The notes under the pieces: generated by a model
Databases searched by the model: none
Told to the model about the DNA's origin: nothing
Seen by the model: only the letters and a program-made list of their open reading frames with translations
Part shown: one piece after another, positions 1 through 7,197 of the stretch
Layout of the letters: every line of letters starts with the position of its first letter
How positions within the stretch are numbered: position 1 is the first letter of the stretch
Position numbers and translations under genes: made by a program
Assembly (NCBI GenBank): GCA_947178245.1
Contig: CAMWXO010000046.1
Coordinates: forward strand, 1-10,005
Direction of reading: 5' to 3'
Length of the DNA stretch: 10,005 nt
Source: an uncultured Porphyromonadaceae bacterium
GTDB taxonomy: Bacteria; Bacteroidota; Bacteroidia; Bacteroidales; Muribaculaceae

Positions 1-75
1 CCGGCCGACCACCCTATCGACATCTCGCATCCTGAAGGAGAATACCTGAAGGGGCTCGTGCTCTACGTGGAATAA
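1..75 (+). CDS. C-terminal end of an unidentified protein (5' partial)
   Basis: Reading frame 1 is open from the window edge and ends at a TAA at 73-75, giving 24 residues that finish in KGLVLYVE. The alternating hydrophobic ending would suit the last strand of a beta-sandwich, as in many secreted Bacteroidales proteins, but too little is present to name a family. It reads in the same direction as the DPP III gene and is separated from it by 160 bp of repeat-rich DNA, so it is probably the end of a separate transcription unit. The frame is likely real because its codons match those of its neighbours and the non-coding repeats begin right at its stop. Confidence 0.6.
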   Translation, partial: PADHPIDISHPEGEYLKGLVLYVE

Positions 76-108
76 TTGAGAATTGGTAATTGAGAATTGA
101 GAATTGAG
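74..108. repeat. 7-bp tandem array, five AATTGAG-type units
   Basis: Five consecutive 7-bp units start on the last two bases of the upstream stop codon: AATTGAG at 74, AATTGGT at 81, and AATTGAG at 88, 95 and 102. Four are identical and one differs at two bases. A further isolated copy, with flanking sequence giving 11 identical bases (GAATTGAGAAT), lies at 216-226, just before the DPP III start. Short AATTGAG-like arrays are, to my recollection, common between genes in Bacteroidales. No function is known to me, and nothing here looks coding. Confidence 0.85.
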
Positions 109-199
109 TTTTCAGGTTCACGAATAGACCTTAATGACCTTAAAGACCTTAGAGACTTTAGAGACCTTAAAGACCTTATCGTCTGAAAACTGAAAACTC
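106..199. repeat. Inverted repeat bracketing the 9-bp array
   Basis: The ten bases GAGTTTTCAG at 106-115 are the exact reverse complement of CTGAAAACTC at 190-199, with 74 bases between them that hold the 9-bp array. A second partial copy of the right arm (CTGAAAAC, 183-190) precedes it directly. Transcribed, this could form a long-range stem with the array in the loop; as DNA it could mark the ends of a small repeated cassette. The arms are short, so a structural role is uncertain. Confidence 0.6.
127..178. repeat. 9-bp tandem array, about six GACCTTAAA-type units
   Basis: Units start exactly every 9 bases at 127, 136, 145, 154, 163 and 172: GACCTTAAT, GACCTTAAA, GACCTTAGA, GACTTTAGA, GACCTTAAA and GACCTTA. 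Because 9 is a multiple of three, either strand can be read through as a short periodic peptide, but there is no plausible start and the array lies after one stop codon and before the next gene, so it is taken as non-coding. Unit number could vary by slippage between strains. Confidence 0.85.
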
Positions 200-235
200 T
201 CAACTATATTATTTTGAATTGAGAATAACTACTAT

Positions 236-2269
236 ATGAATAACGTTAAGACTATTTTGACCGGCGGAGCCCTGCTCCTCGGATCTCTTACGACAATGGC
301 AAAGGAAAATCCGAATTTCGACTATAAGGTGGATCGCTTCGCCGACATTGAAGTGCTGCGCTATGAGGTGCCGGGCTTCGACCAGCTGACTCTCCAACAG
401 AAGGAAATGCTCTACTACCTCTCGGAGGCAGCACAGTGGGGCCGCGACATCATTTGGGATCAGAACGGCAAGAACAATCTCAAGCTGCGTCTCATTCTTG
501 AGAAAATCTATCAGAAATATGACGGAGACCGCGATTCCAAAGACTGGAAGGCTTTCGAGAAGTATATGAAACAGGTATGGTTTGGCAACGGGCCTCACCA
601 CCACTATTCCAACGACAAGTTCGTGCCTGAATTTTCACAGGAATTCTTCGAGGATCGCGTGAAGGGTATCTGCACCCGCTGCATGGGGGCTTCAGACGAC
701 AAGGAACGCGATGCCATCGTGGCAGAGATCACTCGATATATATTCGACCCCTCGTATATGCCGAAGAAAGTTAGCCTCGACTCCACCGGCGACGTGATTA
801 CCGCATCAAGCGTGAACCTCTACGACGGCGTGACTCAGGAAGAAGTGGAGGCATACTTCGCTGCAAAGAAGAAGGTCGACGATCCCACTCCCATCTCCTA
901 CGGACTGAACTCAAAACTTGTGAAAGACGCGCGCGGCAATATCCATGAAGAGACTTACTGCCTCAACGGCCTTTACGGAGATGCCATCCGCCACATCATC
1001 TACTGGCTCGACAAGGCCAAGGGTGTGGCCGAGAATGACGCTCAGCGTGCTTATATCACGAAACTCATCGACTACTATATCACCGGCGACCTCCGTCTTT
1101 TCGATGAATACTCCATTCTCTGGGCTGAGGATTCCGATTCCGACGTAGACTTCGTGAACGGATTCATCGAAAGCTACAATGACCCCCTGGGAATGACCGG
1201 AAGCTGGGAAAGCTACGTAAATTTCCGCAACCGGGAAAGCACGAAGCGCACTAAAATCATCTCTGACAACGCCCAGTGGTTTGAAGACAACGCTCCGATC
1301 GACGCCCAATACCGCAAGCCCCACGTGAAGGGTATCTCGGCTAAGGCCATCAATGCCGTGATGCTTGCCGGCGACGCCTATCCGGCTACAGCTATCGGCA
1401 TCAATCTGCCCAACGCCGACTGGATTCGCGCCCAGCATGGAAGCAAATCCGTAACCATCGAGAATATCACCGAGGCTTACGCCGAAGCAAGCAAGGGCAA
1501 CGGCTTCCGCGAAGAGTTCGTGATCGACGCCCCCACACGCGCACTGATGGACAAATACCTCTATCAGACCGATATGCTCCATACCGACCTGCACGAATGC
1601 CTCGGGCATGCTTCCGGACAACTTGCACCCGGCACCGATCCGGACGCGCTGAAGGAAAACGGTTCAACTCTCGAGGAGGCACGGGCAGACCTCTTCGCAC
1701 TATACTATCTCGCTGATCCCAAACTCGTGGAACTGGGCATCATCTCTGACCCCGAGGCTTATAAAGCTGAATATTACCAGCAGATGATGAACGGACTCAT
1801 GACCCAGCTCAACCGCATAGAGCCGGGCAACGACGTGGAGGAAGCCCACATGCGCAACCGTCAGCTCATAGCAGCCTGGACTCTTGACCATGCCAAGAAG
1901 TCGAAAGCCGTGCAACTCGTCAAGAAAGGTGGAAAGACCTATCTGAAAATTAACGATTACAACGAACTGCGCAACCTTTTCGGCCAGCTTCTGAAAGAGA
2001 TTCAGCGCATCAAGTCTACGGGTGACTATGCAGCAGGAAACGCCCTGGTGCAGAAGTATGCGGTGAAGGTAGACCCGAAACTTCACAAGGAAGTGCTTCA
2101 GCGCTACTCCACACTCGACATTCCACCTTACCGAGGTTTCGTCAATCCGGTCTACGTGCCGGAATATGACGCAGAAGGCAACATCACCGACGTGAAAGTG
2201 ACCTACAACGAAAGTTATCCCGACCAGATGCTGCGTCTGAGCCGTAATTACTCCGCACTCGGCAAGTGA
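236..2269 (+). CDS. Dipeptidyl peptidase III (M49 zinc metallopeptidase), probably exported
   Basis: This 677-residue protein matches family M49, whose members remove dipeptides from the N terminus of short peptides. The zinc site is clear: HECLGH at residues 453-458 supplies His453 and His458 plus catalytic Glu454, and EEARAD at 480-485 supplies the third ligand, Glu481. The 28-residue spacing from first His to that Glu agrees with the Bacteroides thetaiotaomicron enzyme, which also has HECLGH and similar length (family knowledge). The N terminus has Lys5, a hydrophobic run at about 7-20 and a possible signal peptidase site after TMA at 20-22. That suggests export to the periplasm, unlike the cytosolic eukaryotic enzymes. 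The ATG is chosen because it yields this signal and full family length; no Shine-Dalgarno is seen, as is usual in Bacteroidetes. The stop overlaps the next gene's start, so the two are probably cotranscribed. Its likely role is trimming peptides for amino acid supply. Confidence 0.95.
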   Translation: MNNVKTILTGGALLLGSLTTMAKENPNFDYKVDRFADIEVLRYEVPGFDQLTLQQKEMLYYLSEAAQWGRDIIWDQNGKNNLKLRLILEKIYQKYDGDRDSKDWKAFEKYMKQVWFGNGPHHHYSNDKFVPEFSQEFFEDRVKGICTRCMGASDDKERDAIVAEITRYIFDPSYMPKKVSLDSTGDVITASSVNLYDGVTQEEVEAYFAAKKKVDDPTPISYGLNSKLVKDARGNIHEETYCLNGLYGDAIRHIIYWLDKAKGVAENDAQRAYITKLIDYYITGDLRLFDEYSILWAEDSDSDVDFVNGFIESYNDPLGMTGSWESYVNFRNRESTKRTKIISDNAQWFEDNAPIDAQYRKPHVKGISAKAINAVMLAGDAYPATAIGINLPNADWIRAQHGSKSVTIENITEAYAEASKGNGFREEFVIDAPTRALMDKYLYQTDMLHTDLHECLGHASGQLAPGTDPDALKENGSTLEEARADLFALYYLADPKLVELGIISDPEAYKAEYYQQMMNGLMTQLNRIEPGNDVEEAHMRNRQLIAAWTLDHAKKSKAVQLVKKGGKTYLKINDYNELRNLFGQLLKEIQRIKSTGDYAAGNALVQKYAVKVDPKLHKEVLQRYSTLDIPPYRGFVNPVYVPEYDAEGNITDVKVTYNESYPDQMLRLSRNYSALGK

Positions 2270-2715
2270 TGGCATCCGATCTCACAAGCATGATGACCCC
2301 GCTTCGCAAAAGCGTCTATGCTTTGCGCAACGGGGTTATTGCCGACACCCTCCGCAAAGGCGGACTGCCCCATACGTACATATTCGGACTTCAGCTGCCG
2401 CAACTGAAGCAACTGAGCGAAGAATACCGTCCTTCCGACGATAAGGAAGCCGCTGAACTCGCCCGTGCGCTATGGGCAGACAGGGATTGCCGCGAGACGC
2501 GGCTCATGGCATGCCACCTGATGCCCCCTGCCGAGATGGAGACGGAAGAGGCTCTCGCATGGGCCCGCGACACACGAAGCCGGGAGGAGTCAGACATTCT
2601 TGCCTTCAGGCTGCTGCGGCGGCATCGCGCGGCTGCCGAGATAGAGAAGGAACTCGCCGCGTCAGACGATGAAAGAGTACGGTATTCAGCTGAGGCACTC
2701 AGAAGATTCCTCTGA
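2269..2715 (+). CDS. Short AlkD-like HEAT-repeat protein (DNA alkylation repair family)
   Basis: The 148-residue product resembles the DNA alkylation repair (AlkD-like, PF08713-type) superfamily of stacked helical HEAT-like repeats that grip DNA. The best match is the run LARALWADRDCRETRLMA at 64-81, the family's 'LW.s...E.r..A' helix pair; the preceding GLQLPQLKQLSEEYR also fits. It is shorter than B. cereus-type AlkD (about 230 residues), and I cannot confirm the aromatic and aspartate residues of the lesion pocket, so glycosylase activity is not assured. The chosen ATG overlaps the DPP III stop as TGATG, a typical coupling arrangement; a GTG at 2266 would add one residue. The gene sits between two secreted hydrolases, an odd place for a repair protein. 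It may be carried only by operon structure. Confidence 0.7.
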   Translation: MASDLTSMMTPLRKSVYALRNGVIADTLRKGGLPHTYIFGLQLPQLKQLSEEYRPSDDKEAAELARALWADRDCRETRLMACHLMPPAEMETEEALAWARDTRSREESDILAFRLLRRHRAAAEIEKELAASDDERVRYSAEALRRFL

Positions 2716-2743
2716 AAAAATAGCCTTATTATCCCTAAATGTC

Positions 2744-5140
2744 ATGAAAACGTTCCTACATACGGCGCTCATGCTCGCAGCATTCGCCATCACCCCCGTC
2801 TTCGCCTATGCAAATGGCGACACTCAGCCGGCAGCAGCCGCTAAAATGCAAAAAGGAGGTAAATTCGTGGCCGGAAAAGGCAAATTCCTGCTCAACGGAG
2901 AGCCTTTCGTAGTGAAGGCCGCCGAACTGCACTATCCGCGCATACCGCGCCCATATTGGGATCAGCGTATAAAGATGTGCAAGGCACTCGGCATGAACAC
3001 CATCTGCCTCTACACTTTCTGGAACTCCCACGAGCCAAAGGAGGACAAGTTTGATTTCTCCGGACAGAACGACCTGAGAGAGTTTATCAGGCTCTGCGGG
3101 GAAAACGACATGAAAGTGATACTGCGTCCGGGGCCATACGTATGCGCCGAGTGGGAAATGGGAGGTCTGCCCTGGTGGCTTCTGAAGAAGAAAGATATCA
3201 GGCTGCGCGAGAATGACCCTTATTTCCTCGAGAGAGTGGATAAATTCCAGCAAGCCGTGGCGGAACAGGTCGGCGACCTCACCGTTGCCGACGGGGGCCC
3301 AATCATCATGGTTCAGGTAGAGAACGAATATGGCTCCTACGGCACGGATAAGCCTTACGTAGCCAATATACGCGACATGCTGCGCAAGAATTTCGGAGAT
3401 GACGTGACGCTCTTTCAGTGCGACTGGTCGTCCAACTTCACTAAAAACGGACTTGACGATCTCATCTGGACAATGAATTTCGGAACGGGAGCCAATATCG
3501 ACCGACAATTCGCACGTCTGAAGGAACTGCGCCCCGAGAGCCCGCTGATGTGTTCGGAATACTGGAGCGGATGGTTTGACAAATGGGGCGCCAACCATGA
3601 GACACGCCCTGCCGAAGACATGATAGCCGGCATCGACGAGATGCTTTCAAAGGGGATATCATTCAGCCTCTACATGACGCACGGAGGCACCAACTGGGGA
3701 CACTGGGCCGGCGCAAACTCTCCGGGGTTCGCACCCGATGTCACATCTTACGACTATGACGCCCCTATAAGCGAGAGCGGACAGGTGACTCCGAAATACC
3801 ACCTGCTGCGCACTACGCTTGCCAAATATTACGACGGAGAAAAACTGCCTCCAATACCGGCCACGGTGAAGCCCATCGGGATTAAGCAATTTAAGTTCGA
3901 GACAGTGGCACCGCTCTTCGCCAACCTTCCGCAAGGGCAGCGCAGCCATGACATAAGGACGATGGAGGAATACGACCAGGGCTTCGGAAGCATCCTCTAC
4001 CGCACCACTCTTCCTGAACTGAAAGAGGGAGGACTGCTCACGATTAATGATCCTCACGACTACGCACAGGTGTTTGTCAACGACGCTTATATCGGCACCC
4101 TCGACAGGCGTATGGGAGAGAAGTCTCTCAAGCTCCCCTCGTGTCCCAAAGGTTCGAGACTCGATATCCTGGTGGAAGCGATGGGCCGCATCAATTTCGG
4201 ACGTGCCATCAAGGACTTCAAGGGTATCACAGACAATGTGACCGTGACGGAAGAGAGAAACGGCTTCAAATTCACATGCGATCTCAAAGACTGGGAAGTA
4301 TTCAATCTGGAAGATACTCCCGATTTCTACGAGTCGATGGAATATCTACCGATTGAAACTTTCACTGCCGGCACCGACGGCAGACTCCCGCGCGGAATCT
4401 ATAAAGGTACTTTCAATGTCAGCAAGCCCTCAGACACATTCCTGAATTTCGAGACGTGGGGGAAGGGTCTTGTCTACGTAAACGGCCATCCTCTTGGCCG
4501 TATTTGGGAAATCGGGCCTCAACAGACCCTCTACATGCCCGGATGCTGGCTCAGGAAAGGTGAGAACGAGATAATGGTGTTTGACATTGTCGGCCCGAAA
4601 GAAACCGTGAGCGAAGGACTTAAAGAACATAGAATCGACAATCTTCATATCACCAAGCCGGCCACTCACCGCGAAGCCGGCGAGACTCTTGACCTTGCGG
4701 GTGTCTCACCGACCCTGAAAGGAAGTTTTGATGCCGGCAACGGATGGCAACAGCGCATGCTTGAAATCCCGACAGAAGGAAGATATGTATGCCTGGAGGC
4801 ACTCAGTTCCGTCTCGGGTGAGGACGTGGCTTCGATAGCTGAAATCTATCTGCTTGACGAGAACGGCGACCGTCTGTCTCGTGAGCCCTGGACAGTCTAC
4901 TATGCCGACAGCGAGGATACGGACAAGACCAACCGCACCGCCGACAAGGTATTCGACCTGCAGGAATCCACTTATTGGAGCACGACCCCAGGAGCGGCGT
5001 TTCCCCACAGTATAGTCATTGACCTCGGAAGCGTGAAGAAAATAAGCGGCATAGAGTATCTGCCGCGAATGGAAGCGGATGTGCCGGGAGCCATCAGGGA
5101 TTTTAACCTCTACGTCTCCACCACACCCTTCAGGAAATAA
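2744..5140 (+). CDS. Secreted GH35 beta-galactosidase with C-terminal F5/8-type domain
   Basis: This 798-residue enzyme is predicted to cleave terminal beta-linked galactose from glycans. The catalytic (beta/alpha)8 barrel spans about residues 35-350. The GH35 signature GGPIIMVQVENEYG is intact, with acid/base Glu195 in NEY, and the nucleophile is Glu272 in CSEYWSGW. Beta-sandwich domains follow (about 380-640). A discoidin-like F5/8 (CBM32-type) domain ends the protein at about 655-798, with the typical AEIYLLDENG and ending FNLYVSTTP. The start at 2744 is chosen because it gives a clean signal peptide (MKTFLHTALMLAAFAITPVFAYA); an in-frame ATG at 2669 would bury this signal behind 25 residues and overlap the previous gene. 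It begins 28 bp after the AlkD-like gene, so cotranscription is plausible. No SusC/SusD pair is in view, so a polysaccharide locus cannot be assigned. Substrate is unknown; mucin or plant galactosides are possible. Confidence 0.93.
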   Translation: MKTFLHTALMLAAFAITPVFAYANGDTQPAAAAKMQKGGKFVAGKGKFLLNGEPFVVKAAELHYPRIPRPYWDQRIKMCKALGMNTICLYTFWNSHEPKEDKFDFSGQNDLREFIRLCGENDMKVILRPGPYVCAEWEMGGLPWWLLKKKDIRLRENDPYFLERVDKFQQAVAEQVGDLTVADGGPIIMVQVENEYGSYGTDKPYVANIRDMLRKNFGDDVTLFQCDWSSNFTKNGLDDLIWTMNFGTGANIDRQFARLKELRPESPLMCSEYWSGWFDKWGANHETRPAEDMIAGIDEMLSKGISFSLYMTHGGTNWGHWAGANSPGFAPDVTSYDYDAPISESGQVTPKYHLLRTTLAKYYDGEKLPPIPATVKPIGIKQFKFETVAPLFANLPQGQRSHDIRTMEEYDQGFGSILYRTTLPELKEGGLLTINDPHDYAQVFVNDAYIGTLDRRMGEKSLKLPSCPKGSRLDILVEAMGRINFGRAIKDFKGITDNVTVTEERNGFKFTCDLKDWEVFNLEDTPDFYESMEYLPIETFTAGTDGRLPRGIYKGTFNVSKPSDTFLNFETWGKGLVYVNGHPLGRIWEIGPQQTLYMPGCWLRKGENEIMVFDIVGPKETVSEGLKEHRIDNLHITKPATHREAGETLDLAGVSPTLKGSFDAGNGWQQRMLEIPTEGRYVCLEALSSVSGEDVASIAEIYLLDENGDRLSREPWTVYYADSEDTDKTNRTADKVFDLQESTYWSTTPGAAFPHSIVIDLGSVKKISGIEYLPRMEADVPGAIRDFNLYVSTTPFRK

Positions 5141-6268
5141 TCAGTAACGGATAAGGGCGAAGCGGGAGCCGGGAAGCCTTTCGATGATTCCGTCGAATTC
5201 CATCTCTCCCAGACAAGCCATCAGATCATGGATAGGAAGCCCCGTACGCTCGCGCAGGGAGTCGATGGGCATCGGCTCGCCGGCAAAACGCAGACAGTCG
5301 TAGACGCTCTTCTCTTTCCCGCACAATTCAGGAAAGAGCACCGGCTGATCCACAGGAAGCTTCACCGCGTCTGACTGCCATCCGAGCGCGGCAACAAACT
5401 CTGCGGCAGTTCCGGCCATCATAGCCTTCTGACTGCGTATCAGGCGGTTGCATCCGGCACTCATCTCATCGCCCACCCTCCCGGGGAGGGCGAATACCTC
5501 GCGGCTGTAAGAAGAGGCCACGGCAGCGGTAGACATAGCTCCACCCTTTTCCGCCGATTCCGCTATTAGCACTGCATCGGTCATTGTGGCCACTATGCGG
5601 TTACGCTCGAGGAAGCGGCTTCTATAAGGGGACGTGCCGAACGGATACTCCGAAACCAAGGCTCCGCCTGAAGATATGATGCGGCGCGCAAGATCCCTGT
5701 TCTGAGCCGGATATATGGTGTTAAGCCCGTGAGCCACCACCGCTATCGTAGGCAGCCCTTGGTCGAGGGCCGCTATATGCGCCGCCGAATCAATGCCCAG
5801 GGCGAGCCCGCTTACCACAGCAAGCTGAGGGCAGTATGGCTTGAGCTCCGCGATGAGCCTGTCCACGTATCGCAGACCGTATGATGTGGCATGGCGTGTG
5901 CCCACCACGCTGATCATCCGCTGAGCGTTCAAGTCGGCCGGCCCGAGCACATACAGAGTCACCGGAGCCTTATCTATATCGCGCAGACGTTCGGGATAGT
6001 CCTCGTCTGTGAGCGAGAGCGTCCTTATGCCGTGGTGCTCGATTTTCTCCACTTCCTTCCTGGCCCTGAATAAAGCCTCATCGCGCAGCATCTTGTCGAG
6101 ACTTCTTGAATTCCGGATGTCAAGACGCTCCGAGAGTTCAAGTTGCGGAAGAGCGAAGAACTCTTCTGGAGATATGCCCTGCTCCTCAAGACGGCGCACG
6201 AAGAGAGCGTTCATGCCGGGCACGAACGACAGGGCCATTCCGAAAAACCGCCTGGAAGAGAAATCCAT
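5141..6268 (-). CDS. dprA: DNA-processing protein DprA (Smf)
   Basis: DprA binds single-stranded DNA and loads RecA onto it during natural transformation; in non-transformable bacteria its role is unclear. The 375-residue product shows the family layout: a helical N-terminal (SAM/HhH-like) region at 10-60, a Rossmann-like DprA domain at about 90-295, and a C-terminal winged helix at about 318-375. Visible motifs are VVGTRHATSYG (121-131), VVSGLALGIDSAAH (151-164), SEYPFGTSP (206-214), ERNRIVA (221-227), EKGGAMSTA (240-248) and FALPGR (259-264). The ATG at 6268 lies two bases after the thioesterase stop and gives the usual N terminus; a longer open frame reaches 6364 but only by running into the thioesterase gene. 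It is the last gene of the four-gene minus-strand cluster. Its TGA directly abuts the GH35 TAA, with no spacer. Confidence 0.95.
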   Translation of the reverse strand: MDFSSRRFFGMALSFVPGMNALFVRRLEEQGISPEEFFALPQLELSERLDIRNSRSLDKMLRDEALFRARKEVEKIEHHGIRTLSLTDEDYPERLRDIDKAPVTLYVLGPADLNAQRMISVVGTRHATSYGLRYVDRLIAELKPYCPQLAVVSGLALGIDSAAHIAALDQGLPTIAVVAHGLNTIYPAQNRDLARRIISSGGALVSEYPFGTSPYRSRFLERNRIVATMTDAVLIAESAEKGGAMSTAAVASSYSREVFALPGRVGDEMSAGCNRLIRSQKAMMAGTAAEFVAALGWQSDAVKLPVDQPVLFPELCGKEKSVYDCLRFAGEPMPIDSLRERTGLPIHDLMACLGEMEFDGIIERLPGSRFALIRY

Positions 6269-6270
6269 CT

Positions 6271-6693
6271 TCAGTTGATATATTTGGCAAATATCCGCGC
6301 GAGCTCGTCGCCCCTTGAAAGTTTGCCGTTTTTCAGCACTACGACATTGACGAGACCCTGACACACAAGTTCGCCTCCGGGGCGCATTATATCCTGATGG
6401 AAGATGAATCGCGGACCCTTGCGCTCAAGACGCAGGCAGGAGAGAAACGTCTCGTTGCCGCGCAGCGACGATATGTATTCTATCTCAACCTTCCGCACCA
6501 CCGCGTCGAGCCCCTGATTGTGCATCTCCACAAACGATAGGCCGGCATCGCTGCAGAACTTATGGCGAGTGTGCTCCATATAATGGAGATAATTGGCGTT
6601 GTTTACAATCTGCTCGCAGTCGAGTTCATAATCGCGCACCTCCATCTCCATGATGAAGCAATATTTCCTGTTGGTGTCTTTAAGTATTCTCAT
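6271..6693 (-). CDS. Hotdog-fold acyl-CoA thioesterase (YbgC/4HBT type)
   Basis: The 140-residue product belongs to the 4-hydroxybenzoyl-CoA thioesterase-like family, cytoplasmic tetramers that hydrolyse acyl-CoA or acyl-ACP. The diagnostic N-terminal segment VRDYELDCEQIVNNANYLHY (19-38) carries the candidate catalytic Asp25 and the NANYLHYMEHTR helix (32-43) that forms the hotdog centre. The substrate cannot be read from sequence: fatty acyl-CoA and a menaquinone-pathway thioester are both possible. The ATG at 6693 is nine bases past the membrane protein stop. An internal ATG at 6651 (residue 15, MEMEVRDYE) would also give a normal family N terminus and could be the real start. The dprA gene begins two bases after its stop, so the two are almost certainly cotranscribed. 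Confidence 0.9.
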   Translation of the reverse strand: MRILKDTNRKYCFIMEMEVRDYELDCEQIVNNANYLHYMEHTRHKFCSDAGLSFVEMHNQGLDAVVRKVEIEYISSLRGNETFLSCLRLERKGPRFIFHQDIMRPGGELVCQGLVNVVVLKNGKLSRGDELARIFAKYIN

Positions 6694-6702
6694 TTGTCTG
6701 AA

Positions 6703-7197
6703 TTATCGTGGTATGAAGAGTAGAGACAGGGAGGAGTTCCTGATGAAAAGGATATCGTATTCGATCGTGTCGATTGCCTTTGTCACGTCGCTCTCGGCCA
6801 CTGTCAGCGATCCGCAGGGTTCCCATGTCACGGTCTCCGTTCCATCTTCATCGGCCGCGACCGATTTTCGGAACATGTCCACCCTCCAGCCGTCAGGCAA
6901 CCGCGTGACGGTGTGGGGCACGATATTGGGAACGATCCCTTTCGAGGTGATTCCGGTCAGAAAGAGGAATGAGGCAGAGGCCGGGAAGACAGTGAAAAGC
7001 ATGAGCAGCCCTACCATCATGAGCGGAAGGCTGCTGAAGATGCCTGCAATCAGAAGACATACGGCGACAGCCGCTGTCAGCCATACCGGCCACGCCTTAC
7101 GCGGCATGAGCATCAACGTGCGCCAGAGCGCTCCCCTGTCTACCGTAAACGGAACGGAGTCAATGATGGAGTTCGCGGAATTTTCTGTAGACTTCAT
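6703..7197 (-). CDS. Two-TM membrane protein with possible YcxB-like C-terminal domain
   Basis: I do not recognise this 164-residue protein with certainty. Two hydrophobic segments are clear, at about 36-54 (WPVWLTAAVAVCLLIAGIF) and 57-80, forming a hairpin in the inner membrane. After it comes a soluble part of about 80 residues with the order: strand pairs with DGWRVD, a WEPCGSLTVAESDVTKAIDT helix start, then DILFIRNSSLSLLFIPR. That pattern (conserved W before a 'S.i..v.e' turn and a final hydrophobic strand ending near IPR) resembles YcxB-like domains, which have no firm function. The ATG at 7197 overlaps the end of the C45-like gene by 38 bases; the next Met is residue 29, which would leave almost nothing ahead of TM1. 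The overlap and the nine-base gap to the thioesterase support an operon. Confidence 0.7.
   Translation of the reverse strand: MKSTENSANSIIDSVPFTVDRGALWRTLMLMPRKAWPVWLTAAVAVCLLIAGIFSSLPLMMVGLLMLFTVFPASASFLFLTGITSKGIVPNIVPHTVTRLPDGWRVDMFRKSVAADEDGTETVTWEPCGSLTVAESDVTKAIDTIEYDILFIRNSSLSLLFIPR

Noticed and set aside
127..178. The 9-bp array as a coding repeat (periodic Asp-Leu or Lys-Val peptide)
   Set aside because: The frame is open only because the unit length is a multiple of three; there is no plausible start and the upstream gene has already stopped.
106..199. CRISPR array
   Set aside because: The repeats are 7-9 bp with no spacers and no cas genes nearby.
209..216. TTATTTTG as a possible -7 box (Bacteroidetes TAnnTTTG) before the DPP III gene
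   Set aside because: One of the six fixed bases fails and there is no TTTG-like -33 box at the expected distance, so it cannot be separated from chance in AT-rich DNA.
911..1621. A 236-codon open frame on the minus strand
   Set aside because: It is antisense to the DPP III gene across its zinc-site region, with no recognisable domain.
2756..3598. A 280-codon open frame on the minus strand
   Set aside because: It is entirely antisense to the GH35 catalytic domain, whose active-site motifs are intact; no family resemblance was seen.
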